From Streptomyces roseoviridis (GTDB lineage: Bacteria; Actinomycetota; Actinomycetes; Streptomycetales; Streptomycetaceae), in NCBI RefSeq assembly GCF_039535235.1, contig NZ_BAAAWU010000001.1, positions 2,666,001 through 2,730,000 on the forward strand: 64,000 bases of DNA, read 5' to 3'. Below are positions 26,958-34,119 of the stretch, piece after piece (within the stretch, counting starts at the first letter, position 1; each line of letters opens with the position of its first letter). A program made the position numbers and the translations under genes. The notes under the pieces were generated by a model. The model did no database searches, had not been told where the DNA came from, and worked only from the letters and a program-made list of their open reading frames with translations.

Positions 26958-27704
26958 TCAGGGCAGGGCGGTGAACGCGCCGAGCAGGAGGCCGAGGAGC
27001 GCGCCGGCGAGCATGAACGGCCCGAAGGGGATCGCGGCGCCGCGGGCCGCGCGCCGGGTGACGACGAGTCCGAGCCCGTACAGCGCGCCGAGCAGGAAAC
27101 CGGCGAAGGCCCCGGCGAACAGCACGCCCCAGCCGTACCAGCCGAGGGCCGCCCCGATCGGCACGGCCAGCTTCACGTCACCGAAGCCCATGCCGTTCGG
27201 GTGGAGCAGGAACAGCAGCAGATAGCCGCCGCCGAGCACGAGCGCGCCGAGCAGGCTGTGCGTCCAGGAGCCGGCCGCGTACGGCAGCGTCACGACCACC
27301 GCGAGGAGCAGCGGCAGGGCGGCGGCGAGCGGCAGGGTCAGCCGGTCGGGCAGCCGGTGGACGCGCACGTCGACACAGGCGAGAAGGGTGCCGAAGGGTG
27401 CGGCGAGCAGCCAGACGAACAGCTCGGGCCGGGGCACCCCGGTGGCCGCCGCGAGCGCGGCGCAGACGAGCGCGGTGAGCAGCGGCGCGGCGAGCGGCGC
27501 GGAGGTCGTCGCGCAGCCGGCCCGCCCCGGCATGCCCAGCCAGCCCCGGGCCGGCCCGGCGAAGGCGTGGCCCGCGGGGCAGCGGGAGCGCCAGGGCTCG
27601 TCGGGGGCGACGGACAGCCGGTACGCGGCCCGGGGGACGAGCAGCCCGGCCGCCGCGCCCCACAGGGCGGCGGCGCTGACGAAGGCGATCGACAGGGCGT
27701 TCAC
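26958..27704 (-). CDS. Prepilin peptidase, A24 family
   Basis: An integral-membrane aspartic protease that trims the leader of Flp-type prepilins. The two catalytic Asp are in CVDVRVHRLPD and GMGFGDVKL (the GxGD motif). The 248-residue chain keeps an N-terminal cytoplasmic stretch with three Cys but not the full four-Cys zinc motif of methylating enzymes. It stands about 4 kb from the Tad operon (pilins at 33.1-38.7 kb) and is the obvious processing enzyme for it. The GTG start follows a TAGGGT -10 box by 6 nt, indicating leaderless expression from the palindromic divergent promoter at 27705. Confidence 0.88.
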   Translation of the reverse strand: MNALSIAFVSAAALWGAAAGLLVPRAAYRLSVAPDEPWRSRCPAGHAFAGPARGWLGMPGRAGCATTSAPLAAPLLTALVCAALAAATGVPRPELFVWLLAAPFGTLLACVDVRVHRLPDRLTLPLAAALPLLLAVVVTLPYAAGSWTHSLLGALVLGGGYLLLFLLHPNGMGFGDVKLAVPIGAALGWYGWGVLFAGAFAGFLLGALYGLGLVVTRRAARGAAIPFGPFMLAGALLGLLLGAFTALP

Positions 27705-27732
27705 GGCCCGACCCTAGGGCTAGGGTCGGGCC
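27705..27732. promoter_or_regulatory. Symmetric palindrome with opposed -10 boxes
   Basis: GGCCCGACCCTA-GGGC-TAGGGTCGGGCC is a perfect 12-bp inverted repeat with a 4-nt centre. Each arm contains TAGGGT reading outward. On the minus strand TAGGGT is 6 nt before the GTG of the prepilin peptidase; on the plus strand it is 7 nt before an ATG at 27734. It therefore looks like two overlapping divergent leaderless promoters sharing one symmetric operator. Confidence 0.55.
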
Positions 27733-27764
27733 CATGGGGAGTACGGGGAGGACGGGCGTCCTGA

Positions 27765-28409
27765 GTGGACGGGGCGGACGGGGCGGACGGGATGACAGGG
27801 CGTAGGGGGGTGGCAGGACGGGCTGCGGGGGACGGGGCACCTACGGGGGACGCTCGGCGGGCCGGGGGGTTCGCGGTCGAGGGGCTCCGGATCAGGGGGT
27901 CCAGGGCCTGGTCCTGGCGGGTCTGGCGGTCATGGCGGTCATGGCGGTCATGGCGGTCATGGCGGGACGGCCGGGGGTGGCTGGATGTTCCGGCCGGAAG
28001 GGTGCCGCTGGAGGTCGCGGCCTCCTCCCGGGCCCGGCGGCGCGGGCTTCTGGGCCGGGACGGCCTCGACGGCGCGCTGCTCATCACCCGGACCAACAGC
28101 ATCCACACCTTCGGCATGCGCTTCACCCTCGACGTCGCCTACCTCGACCGCTCGTGGGCCGTCCTCGACGTGGTCACCATGCGGCCGGGCCGGCTCGGCA
28201 TGATCCGCTGGCGCGGCCGGCACGTCCTGGAGGCGACGGGCGGCGCGATGGCCGGCTGGGGCCTGCGGCCGGGCGTACGGGTCGCGGTCGTGCTGGAGGA
28301 GGAAGGCGGGGCGGGGCGCGGGGAGGGCCGGTCCGGGCTCGCGGACGGCGACCCCGGGCTTAACGAGGGCGGGGCGGGGCTTACGGAGGACCCGGGCCGA
28401 GGAGCGTGA
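27765..28409 (+). CDS. DUF192 protein with low-complexity N-terminus
   Basis: Residues from about 80 onward match DUF192, a small beta-rich domain: VPLEVAASSRARRRGLLGR, then RTNSIHTFGMRFTLDVAYLD and GGAMAGWGLRPG. The function of DUF192 is unknown. The first 75 residues are compositionally odd and contain RSW repeated four times, caused by a 9-bp tandem repeat. The true start may be the GTG around 28002 (VPLEV) or ATG 27792; GTG 27765 is only the longest option. In Streptomyces such genes sit near pilus genes, as here. The 3' end overlaps the convergent mannosyltransferase gene by 29 bp. Confidence 0.7.
   Translation: MDGADGADGMTGRRGVAGRAAGDGAPTGDARRAGGFAVEGLRIRGSRAWSWRVWRSWRSWRSWRSWRDGRGWLDVPAGRVPLEVAASSRARRRGLLGRDGLDGALLITRTNSIHTFGMRFTLDVAYLDRSWAVLDVVTMRPGRLGMIRWRGRHVLEATGGAMAGWGLRPGVRVAVVLEEEGGAGRGEGRSGLADGDPGLNEGGAGLTEDPGRGA
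27924..27968 (+). repeat. 9-bp tandem repeat TGGCGGTCA
   Basis: Four perfect units of TGGCGGTCA plus a partial fifth. In the DUF192 frame they encode repeated Arg-Ser-Trp. Copy-number change keeps the frame because the unit is 9 bp. Confidence 0.9.
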
Positions 28410-29538
28410 ACGCCCCGTAGGCGGCGGAGGCGAGCGCCAGGGCGGCCAGGACGGGCACGGCCGCGCGCGTACGGAGCCGGGCCAGGGCCACGGCGGGCGG
28501 CAGGAGCAGTCCGAACGCGGGCATCATCAGGCGCGGCCGGGAACCGAAGTAGGCGGCGCCGACGAGGGAGACGAGGACGACGGCGACCGTGTACACCAGC
28601 AGCGGCAGCGGCTGCCGCTGCCGTACGCACAGGACGATCAGCCAGGCCGGCAGCGCGAGCGCCGCGCACAGCCCGAGGGCGGCGGGCCACGGCAAGCCCG
28701 CGATGAACAGGGCGAGGGCGACACCGCCGTCGATGGAGTTGCCCCAGGCGGCCTGCACGTCGAAGTAGGCGGTGGCGCTGCCCCGGCGGACGCCGACGTA
28801 GACGACGTAACCGAGCCAGCCCAGCGGGGCCAGTAGTACACCGGCGGCGACGCGGGCCCGCAGCCGGCGTTCCCGGACCACGGTGACGAGGGCGGCGATC
28901 CCGATCGCGGCGATCAGCGCGGCGGCCGTCGGCCGGGTGAGCCCGGCGAGCACGCACAGCCCGCCCGCGAGCAGCCAGCGGTCGCGCAGTACGGCCCACA
29001 GCGACCAGGCGGCGAGGGCGGTGAACAGGGTCTCCGTGTACGCCATCGACTGCACGAACGCCGTCGGGTACACCCCCCACAGCACCGCGAGCACCACCCC
29101 GGTGCGCGGCCCGGCCACCTGCGTGCCGACGGCGTGGATGCCCCACGCGGCGGCGAGGGAGGCGGTCCAGGAGACCAGCAGTCCGGCGGTGGCGGCGTCG
29201 ACCGGCAGGACGGCGGACAGGGCCCGCTCCAGGAGCGGGAGCAGCGGGAAGAACGCGAGGTCGGCGTGGACGGCGCCGTCGGGCAGGGTGACCTCGTAGC
29301 CGTAGCCGTGCTCGGCGATCCGCACGTACCAGACCGCGTCCCAGCGCCCCGAGAGCCGGTGCAGCCCGTCCTTGCCGGTGGCCGCGGCGACGGCGGCGAG
29401 GACGGCGAGACCGAGCAGGCGGGTGGCGGCGTAGCCGCCGAGGGCGGCCCACGGCGGGGCGGTCGCCCGGGGCGCGGTCGCCGGCGCGGCGGACGGTGGC
29501 GCGGCCGGCGTCGGCCGGGCGGGGGTGGTGCGGGACAT
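28381..29538 (-). CDS. PIG-V-like mannosyltransferase membrane protein
   Basis: A 385-residue polytopic membrane protein of the GT-C fold. After a Pro/Ala/Thr-rich head come RWDAVWYVRIAEHGYGYE, containing the WDxxWYxxIA signature of PIG-V/GPI-mannosyltransferase-II-like proteins, and FFPLLPLL plus VQSMAYTETLF, the FFP...YTE pattern of the family. It would transfer mannose from polyprenyl-phosphate-mannose to a lipid or protein acceptor outside the membrane. GATAAT lies 7 nt before the ATG on the minus strand, so the mRNA is probably leaderless. Confidence 0.82.
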   Translation of the reverse strand: MSRTTPARPTPAAPPSAAPATAPRATAPPWAALGGYAATRLLGLAVLAAVAAATGKDGLHRLSGRWDAVWYVRIAEHGYGYEVTLPDGAVHADLAFFPLLPLLERALSAVLPVDAATAGLLVSWTASLAAAWGIHAVGTQVAGPRTGVVLAVLWGVYPTAFVQSMAYTETLFTALAAWSLWAVLRDRWLLAGGLCVLAGLTRPTAAALIAAIGIAALVTVVRERRLRARVAAGVLLAPLGWLGYVVYVGVRRGSATAYFDVQAAWGNSIDGGVALALFIAGLPWPAALGLCAALALPAWLIVLCVRQRQPLPLLVYTVAVVLVSLVGAAYFGSRPRLMMPAFGLLLPPAVALARLRTRAAVPVLAALALASAAYGAFTLLGPGPP

Positions 29539-29545
29539 GCGCTCG

Positions 29546-29551
29546 ATTATC
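29546..29551 (-). promoter_or_regulatory. -10 box of a leaderless promoter (mannosyltransferase)
   Basis: GATAAT on the minus strand, 7 nt from the ATG at 29538, with a CTGACC-like -35 about 16-17 bp further upstream. It lies between the mannosyltransferase start and the stop of the upstream gene. Confidence 0.5.
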
Positions 29552-29569
29552 GGCCGGACGACCGGACGG

Positions 29570-30040
29570 TCAGCCGCCGGGGCGCAGCCGCAGGAACGTG
29601 GCGGCCATGATCGGCCCCAGCTGCCGGACGATCCCGTACCCCGGCTCGCCCCGGTGCGGCAGGTCCCCGAGGAAGGAGGTGACGATCACCTCGTCGACGC
29701 CGGCCTCGCCCCGGCGGCTCTGCTCCTCCAGGAAGGCGAGCGTGCTCCGCCAGTCGGCCGCGTTCCCCTCTTCTCCCAGGTACGCGCGGACGGTTCCCTG
29801 GACGACGTCCCAGAAGAAGACGTGCGGCAGAACACCGCCCTGGGTGAAGACGTGTGCGTCGTACGCGGCGCGGAAGGCGGGGACGCGGGCGACGAGGTCG
29901 CTGACCAGCTGCACGCCGGGGGTGGGGGTCGGCGCCGGGGCCGGCGTCGGGGCCAGGACCGGGGCGGGGGCCGGCGTCGGGGCCAGGGCCGGGGCGGGGG
30001 CCGGCGTCGGGGCGGGGGTCGGCGTCGGGGTGGTCGTCAT
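29570..30040 (-). CDS. Hypothetical protein with Thr/Ala-Pro repeat head
   Basis: A 156-residue protein. The first 40 residues are a Pro-alternating low-complexity arm (TP and AP steps) made by a 30-bp tandem repeat. The rest is a compact domain starting VQLVSDLVARVPAF with VFFWDVVQGTVRAYL and ending GIVRQLGPIMAATFLRLRP. The domain resembles the small uncharacterised DUF7674-type proteins, but I am not certain. No signal peptide is present. The functional start could also lie after the repeat. Confidence 0.6.
   Translation of the reverse strand: MTTTPTPTPAPTPAPAPALAPTPAPAPVLAPTPAPAPTPTPGVQLVSDLVARVPAFRAAYDAHVFTQGGVLPHVFFWDVVQGTVRAYLGEEGNAADWRSTLAFLEEQSRRGEAGVDEVIVTSFLGDLPHRGEPGYGIVRQLGPIMAATFLRLRPGG
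29941..30032 (-). repeat. 30-bp tandem repeat encoding an Ala/Thr-Pro arm
   Basis: The unit CCGGCGTCGGGGCCAGG plus CCGGGGCGGGGG occupies 29941-29970 and 29971-30000 with one mismatch, and a partial third copy follows. It encodes a 10-residue AP/TP block. Confidence 0.85.
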
Positions 30041-30199
30041 GGGCGGCCCGTTCCGGGAGCGGGGAGGGACGGTGGGCGGGACCAGGATGCTCCTGGTGGA
30101 GGGCGCCGCCGGGCCGCTTTTGCCCTTTCCTGACGGGCTCTTTCGACGGGTTTTCCACAGGGGGTGCGAACTGTCGCTCTTCCGTGGATCGTTGCTCGT

Positions 30200-31156
30200 A
30201 TGTACGAGTTGATGGTGCTCGCCAGGGGCGGGGTGCTGCTCACGGTGTGGGCGCTCGCGGCCGGCTGGCCGCGGGGCCGCCTGGCCGGACGGCTGCGCGG
30301 GGACGGCTGGCAGCGGATCTGCCGGGGCGCGTGGGCGGCCCCGGGAAAGGAGGTGGACTGGCGGTTGCGGGCCAGGGCGGTCCAGCTGTTGCGGCCGGAG
30401 TTGGTGTGCAGCCACCGGACGGCGGCGGCGCTGCACCGCATCGAACTGCTCACGGAGGGACGGGGAGAGGCGGACACACTGCACTTCGCCGCTCCCCCGG
30501 GCCGGGGAGGGCGCGCGGCCGACGGGCGGATACGGGTGTACGGCACGGCCCGGCTGACGGACCGTGACTGCTCGCTGCGGCGCGGTCTCAGGGTGACGAG
30601 TCCGGCGCGGACGGTCGGTGACCTGATACGGGCGGCCGGCAGCCGGGAGGCCGCCGTGGTCGTCGCCGACTCGGCTCTGTCCCACCGCTACGTCGGCGGC
30701 CTGCGCCGCGTCCCGCTCGTCCGGGTCGAGGACCTGGCCGCCGAACTGGCCGCGCCCCGCTGCCCGGGCGGCCCGGCGGCCCGCCGCTGGCTGCCCCTCG
30801 CCGTGCCGGGTTCCGGCTCCCCCGCCGAGACGGTCGCCCGCCTGCGGATGCGCGACGCGGACCTGCACCCGGAGGTCCAGCCGACCCTGCACACCCTCAG
30901 CGGCCGGCCCCTGCATCCCGACTTCTACTTCCGGGACGCCGGACTGGTCGTCGAGATCGAGGGCTTCGCCTACCACGGCACCCGCGAGGCCCACGAGCGC
31001 GACGTCCGCCGCTTCAACGAGCTGCAGAACTGCGCGGGCGTGCGCCGCGTGCTGCGGTTCACGGCCCACGAAGTCTTCACCCACCCCGACCGGATGACGT
31101 CCACGGTCCGGTCGGCCCTCGCGGCGATGGCGGCGCAGGCGGGCGTGCCGCACTGA
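30200..31156 (+). CDS. AbiEi-antitoxin-like / DUF559 nuclease-fold protein
   Basis: A 318-residue cytoplasmic protein. The N-terminal 150 residues resemble the AbiEi-type winged-helix and middle domain: RLRGDGWQRICRGAWAAPG, then ELVCSHRTAAALHRIELL and RGLRVTSPARTVGDLI. The C-terminal part resembles DUF559/very-short-patch-repair endonuclease folds: HPDFYFRDAGLVVEIEGF and a following YHGTREAHERDVRRFNEL. No AbiEii nucleotidyltransferase toxin is adjacent, so it is an orphan. It is common in actinobacteria and its role is unknown. ATG 30200 is preferred to 30164, as the domain begins at MYELMVLARGG. Confidence 0.75.
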   Translation: MYELMVLARGGVLLTVWALAAGWPRGRLAGRLRGDGWQRICRGAWAAPGKEVDWRLRARAVQLLRPELVCSHRTAAALHRIELLTEGRGEADTLHFAAPPGRGGRAADGRIRVYGTARLTDRDCSLRRGLRVTSPARTVGDLIRAAGSREAAVVVADSALSHRYVGGLRRVPLVRVEDLAAELAAPRCPGGPAARRWLPLAVPGSGSPAETVARLRMRDADLHPEVQPTLHTLSGRPLHPDFYFRDAGLVVEIEGFAYHGTREAHERDVRRFNELQNCAGVRRVLRFTAHEVFTHPDRMTSTVRSALAAMAAQAGVPH

Positions 31157-31416
31157 ACACCCCCCACCACGGAAGTCACTCGATGCTGCCAAGGAGGGAA
31201 GCAGGGCCGGGGGGCCCGCCTGGAGATCGAGAACCATCCCGCCGCTCGGCCTGACGCCGCGGCCGTTGCCGCGGCCAGGGAACAGCGCCGCGGCGCAGTG
31301 GCTCCGCCCGAGCTGTCAGGTCCCGCGTTCGGCGGCGCGCCACCGGGGTTGACGCCGCCACTCCCCAGGGTGAAATGTGGTTTTTGAGGGGTTTGACAGA
31401 AGCCAGGTGATACGGA

Positions 31417-31593
31417 ATGCAGGCTGTCATCCGACGGCGCACGGCGGTGGCCGTGTGCGGCTTCGCCCTCTGTGGGGCTCTGGCGGCCCCTGCGGCCATC
31501 GAGGCTGCCTCAGCCGTCATCGATAGCGGGCAGAGCCAGACCGAAGCCGTGGACAAGGTCAAGAAGGCGAAGAAGCCGAAGAAGGTGAAGTAG
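31417..31593 (+). CDS. Small secreted lysine-rich peptide
   Basis: A 58-codon gene with AGGTGA about 8 nt before the ATG. The product starts MQAVIRRRTAVAVCGFAL, a clear signal peptide (three Arg, hydrophobic core, Ala-rich end) with a probable EAASA cleavage site near residue 33. The predicted mature peptide is only about 25 residues and finishes KVKKAKKPKKVK, giving a strongly cationic tail. A perfect 11-bp hairpin terminator follows at 31685, supporting a real transcription unit. Cationic secreted peptides can be antimicrobial, wall-binding or nucleic-acid-binding; none of these is shown here. No homologue is recognised. Confidence 0.6.
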   Translation: MQAVIRRRTAVAVCGFALCGALAAPAAIEAASAVIDSGQSQTEAVDKVKKAKKPKKVK

Positions 31594-31684
31594 GACAACG
31601 CACCGGGCCGAGCCGCTTCTTCTGGATCATCTGGCTGGCCAGCCGGAAAGGACAGCGAGGCGACAGACCAGACAGGCAACTGTG

Positions 31685-31712
31685 GCGCTCCTGTGCCATG
31701 CCACAGGAGCGC
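31685..31712. terminator. Terminator after small cationic peptide gene
   Basis: GCGCTCCTGTG-CCATGC-CACAGGAGCGC, a perfect 11-bp stem with a 6-nt loop, between the peptide gene and the convergent end of the Tad operon. It can serve both. Confidence 0.75.
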
Positions 31713-31879
31713 GGAGCAGGGCGGCACGGCGCCGGTGCCGGAGAAGGTCCGAGTGCGTCGCACCGGAGCGGGGCCAACCTCGCGTTCGCCCCGCCAGGGA
31801 GGCCGGCCGCCGCGTCACGACGCGGGCGGCTGCCGCGAGCATCGGCAAGCGGGACGGCGTTCCCGATCCACGGCCCAGG

Positions 31880-32488
31880 TCATCCGCCGGAGGTGCGGGG
31901 GAAGGAGACCTCGACGCGGCGGTTCTTCTTGCGCCCCTCCTCGGTGGAGTTGTCGGCGATCGGGTAGTCCTCGCTGTACCCGCGGATGTCGAAGGTCGTC
32001 CCGGGGTCCAGATCCCTGGCCAGCACCTGCTGCACGGCATCGGCGCGCTGCTTGGAGAGCTTCAGCCCGTGCTCGTAGGTCCCGAGGTCGTCGGTGAACC
32101 CGAACACCCGGACCCGGCCTGCCCCCTGCTTCTTGATCTCCGCCGCGATGGCGGCGATCCGGGCCGTGGCGGAGGGGCTGAGCTTGGCGCTGTCCTTGGG
32201 GAACAGCACCTCGGCCTGGAGGGCGAACGTGACGTCCACATTGGTGTCCTCCCGGCGCTGCTCGCCTCCTTCCTCCTCGACGATCTGCTTGATGTCGAGG
32301 ACCTTCGCGGGGGCGAGGGTCGCACCGTCGGGCAGCATCAGCGCGGGCGAGGCCGCGTCCACGGCGGGCGGTGGCGCGCCGACCGACGTCGACCCGGGCG
32401 GGTCGTCGGCCTGGGCGGCACCGGCGCCTCCTCCGAGGAGAAGGACGGTGAGGGTGAGGGCGGCGAGGCGGCGGGGTGTCGTCGTCAT
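31880..32488 (-). CDS. Secreted OmpA-family protein of the Tad cluster
   Basis: A 202-residue exported protein. Residues 1-27 are a signal peptide. The C-terminal OmpA/MotB-type peptidoglycan-binding domain (about residues 85-195) reads EVLFPKDSAKLSPSATARIA, then RVFGFTDDLGTYEHGLKLS and ADNSTEEGRKKNRRVEVSF, which keeps the Asp and Arg that bind diaminopimelate. As this is a monoderm, the domain should hold the pilus machinery to the wall. It is the last gene of the leftward cluster, 9 bp after the lipoprotein gene. Confidence 0.85.
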   Translation of the reverse strand: MTTTPRRLAALTLTVLLLGGGAGAAQADDPPGSTSVGAPPPAVDAASPALMLPDGATLAPAKVLDIKQIVEEEGGEQRREDTNVDVTFALQAEVLFPKDSAKLSPSATARIAAIAAEIKKQGAGRVRVFGFTDDLGTYEHGLKLSKQRADAVQQVLARDLDPGTTFDIRGYSEDYPIADNSTEEGRKKNRRVEVSFPRTSGG

Positions 32489-32497
32489 GGCTGCGCC

Positions 32498-33082
32498 TCA
32501 GGAGAGCTTGATGGTGGCGGGGTCGAAGGTGGGGAGTTGGAGCGAGACGGCGGTGGTGGTGGGGGGTGGGGCGGGGAACTGCATGAAGACGGCTGTTGAC
32601 GCGTCGGCGGCGACGATGTCGAGCCCGGTGGTCGTCAGAGGGCGACCGTCCGTGTCCCGCAGCACGTAGTAACGCTTCTTGCCCTGGAGGTCCACCAGCG
32701 TGGCTCCACCCAATGAGTTGCCGTGCTTCAGCACCTCGGTCTCGTTGCCACGCACTCCGGCGGGCACCGCGCGCGGCTCGTCGGAGGTGTTCTTCAACAA
32801 GCCCTTGACGGTGAGGAACCCGCCGGCATCTCGTTCGGCTACGTTGACGACGAGCTCGAAGCCGTCCTGCCCTTTCAGTACGGCAAGCACCTCAGCCGGC
32901 TCCTGTGACTGCGGTTGCGTGTTCCCTCCCCCGCTGGACTTCGGCGCGCTGGTCGTGGCCGACGGCTTGTTCTGGGTCGGCTGTTCTTCGCTGCCGCAGC
33001 CCGAGACGCCGAGGATCAACCCGGTGGCCAGGGCCGCCACCGCGACTCCCTTACCGGCCTTCTTCGCGTACCGCACACTCAT
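32498..33082 (-). CDS. Lipoprotein of the Tad cluster
   Basis: A 194-residue lipoprotein. The signal ends in GVSGC (lipobox, Cys29) and is followed by a Ser/Gly/Gln/Pro linker, then a beta-rich domain with FELVVNVAERDAGGFLTV and NTSDEPRAVP, resembling extracellular Ig-like or DUF4352-type folds. It sits between the TadG-like and OmpA-like genes in the same direction, so it is likely an outer-face accessory of the pilus system. No catalytic residues are seen. Confidence 0.78.
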   Translation of the reverse strand: MSVRYAKKAGKGVAVAALATGLILGVSGCGSEEQPTQNKPSATTSAPKSSGGGNTQPQSQEPAEVLAVLKGQDGFELVVNVAERDAGGFLTVKGLLKNTSDEPRAVPAGVRGNETEVLKHGNSLGGATLVDLQGKKRYYVLRDTDGRPLTTTGLDIVAADASTAVFMQFPAPPPTTTAVSLQLPTFDPATIKLS

Positions 33083-33104
33083 GGGAAAGGGGATCCTTCG
33101 CTCG

Positions 33105-33782
33105 TCAGTCGACCAGTCGGACGGTAAAGAGGTCGGCCGCCTCGGGCAGCCGAGGATCTTCCGGGTCGATCGTCCACGTGACTCCACTGCAGACGAGACC
33201 GGTGATCGGTGCTGGTTCGGGGCTGGGTGTCGGCGTCGGCTCCGGCGACGGCGTGCCCGTAGGAGGCGGTGGGGCGGAACTCGAGGTGGGCGGCGGCACG
33301 GGCGGATCGAAGGAGCAACGCGGCTCGAGGACCGCAGTCGCCGATGCCACGGCATGCTGCTTCTCGGTGCCCGGCAGCACCGAGCGGCCCACCGTGTGGA
33401 TCGTCCGGACCCGCACCTGGAATTCCGCCTCCCCACCCGTCCGTCGCGACACGCATCCTTCGTCCCACAGCTCGGCACCGTTCTTGGCTGCGAACCGCGC
33501 CGCCGCTTCACAGGCCAAGTGAGGGGCGTACTCCTCACCGTTCAGGTAGTCATCCCACGCATCCTGGCTGAGGATCGCGTCGATCCAGCCGGCCCGCAAC
33601 TGCTCGCGAGCGTCCTGCGCAGCCGCCAGAGCAGCCGCGTCCGCTGCGGACTGGCCGCCGTTCCGGGTTGCCGCCGCCTGGCCGACAGCGAAGTAGACGA
33701 AGGCGAGAAAGAGAAGGCTTGCCACCACCGTGATGTAGACGGGAAACGCCTGGCCCGCTTCCGTGTCCCCTCGGCGCGCCAC
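33105..33782 (-). CDS. tadG: TadG-like pseudopilin / pilus assembly protein
   Basis: A 225-residue protein. The short N-terminus GDTEAGQAFPVYITVVASLL is a prepilin-like segment (Gly before Gln, then hydrophobic helix) followed by AATRNGGQSAADAAALAAA, the TadE/TadG hallmark after the membrane helix. The extracytoplasmic part has three or more Cys and a Pro/Ser/Thr spacer before the last domain. Its GTG overlaps the stop of the Flp pilin gene by 1 nt (TAGTG), so the two are co-translated. It lacks the Glu+5 of true pilins. Confidence 0.82.
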   Translation of the reverse strand: MARRGDTEAGQAFPVYITVVASLLFLAFVYFAVGQAAATRNGGQSAADAAALAAAQDAREQLRAGWIDAILSQDAWDDYLNGEEYAPHLACEAAARFAAKNGAELWDEGCVSRRTGGEAEFQVRVRTIHTVGRSVLPGTEKQHAVASATAVLEPRCSFDPPVPPPTSSSAPPPPTGTPSPEPTPTPSPEPAPITGLVCSGVTWTIDPEDPRLPEAADLFTVRLVD

Positions 33783-34012
33783 TACTTGGTCAATTGGGCG
33801 ATCTTGTTCGTGATGGCGGTCTTGATCGTGGATCCGATGTCCGTGCCGGTGATGGCCACCACGATCGCCACCACCACCACGATGATCCCCAGGTACTCCA
33901 CCGCCGTCTGCCCGCGGTCTCTTCCCCGGTCGCGGGTCCGGCCCGGGCCCCCGGTCCAACTGTCCGCGTGCACCCTGGCCTTGGTCAGGGCCCTCAGCAG
34001 CGCGTCGTTCAT
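33782..34012 (-). CDS. flp: Flp-type major pilin precursor
   Basis: A 76-residue prepilin. A charged leader ends RDRG, followed by the processing site G|QTAVEYLG (Glu+5, Tyr+6, the Flp motif) and a hydrophobic helix of Ile/Val residues, then a short polar tail finishing IAQLTK. The prepilin peptidase at 26958 should cleave it. GGAGGGG lies a few nt before ATG 34012. A 99-bp gap with two palindromes separates it from the upstream regulator gene, so it may have its own promoter, as expected for a major subunit. Confidence 0.88.
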   Translation of the reverse strand: MNDALLRALTKARVHADSWTGGPGRTRDRGRDRGQTAVEYLGIIVVVVAIVVAITGTDIGSTIKTAITNKIAQLTK

Positions 34013-34089
34013 GGTGTTCCCCTCCGTGTGCGGCGACGCGGGCAGGGTACGCCCCGGGGGGCGGGGGATCACAGGGTCCGTAGGCCCAA

Positions 34090-34119
34090 TCACGAAGCGT
34101 GACGGGGGGCGTCATGACG
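34090..34119. promoter_or_regulatory. Palindromes before the Flp pilin gene
   Basis: TCACG-AAG-CGTGA (34090-34102) and CGTCATGACG (34110-34119) are perfect palindromes in the gap between the LuxR-type regulator and the pilin gene. The second overlaps the regulator's stop codon. They could be operator sites for that regulator. Confidence 0.4.

Noticed and set aside
27734..27805. 23-codon frame right after the plus-strand TAGGGT box
   Set aside because: It is Gly/Arg repeat-derived and ends without coupling to a gene, so I treat it as a possible by-product of a leaderless transcript, not a gene.
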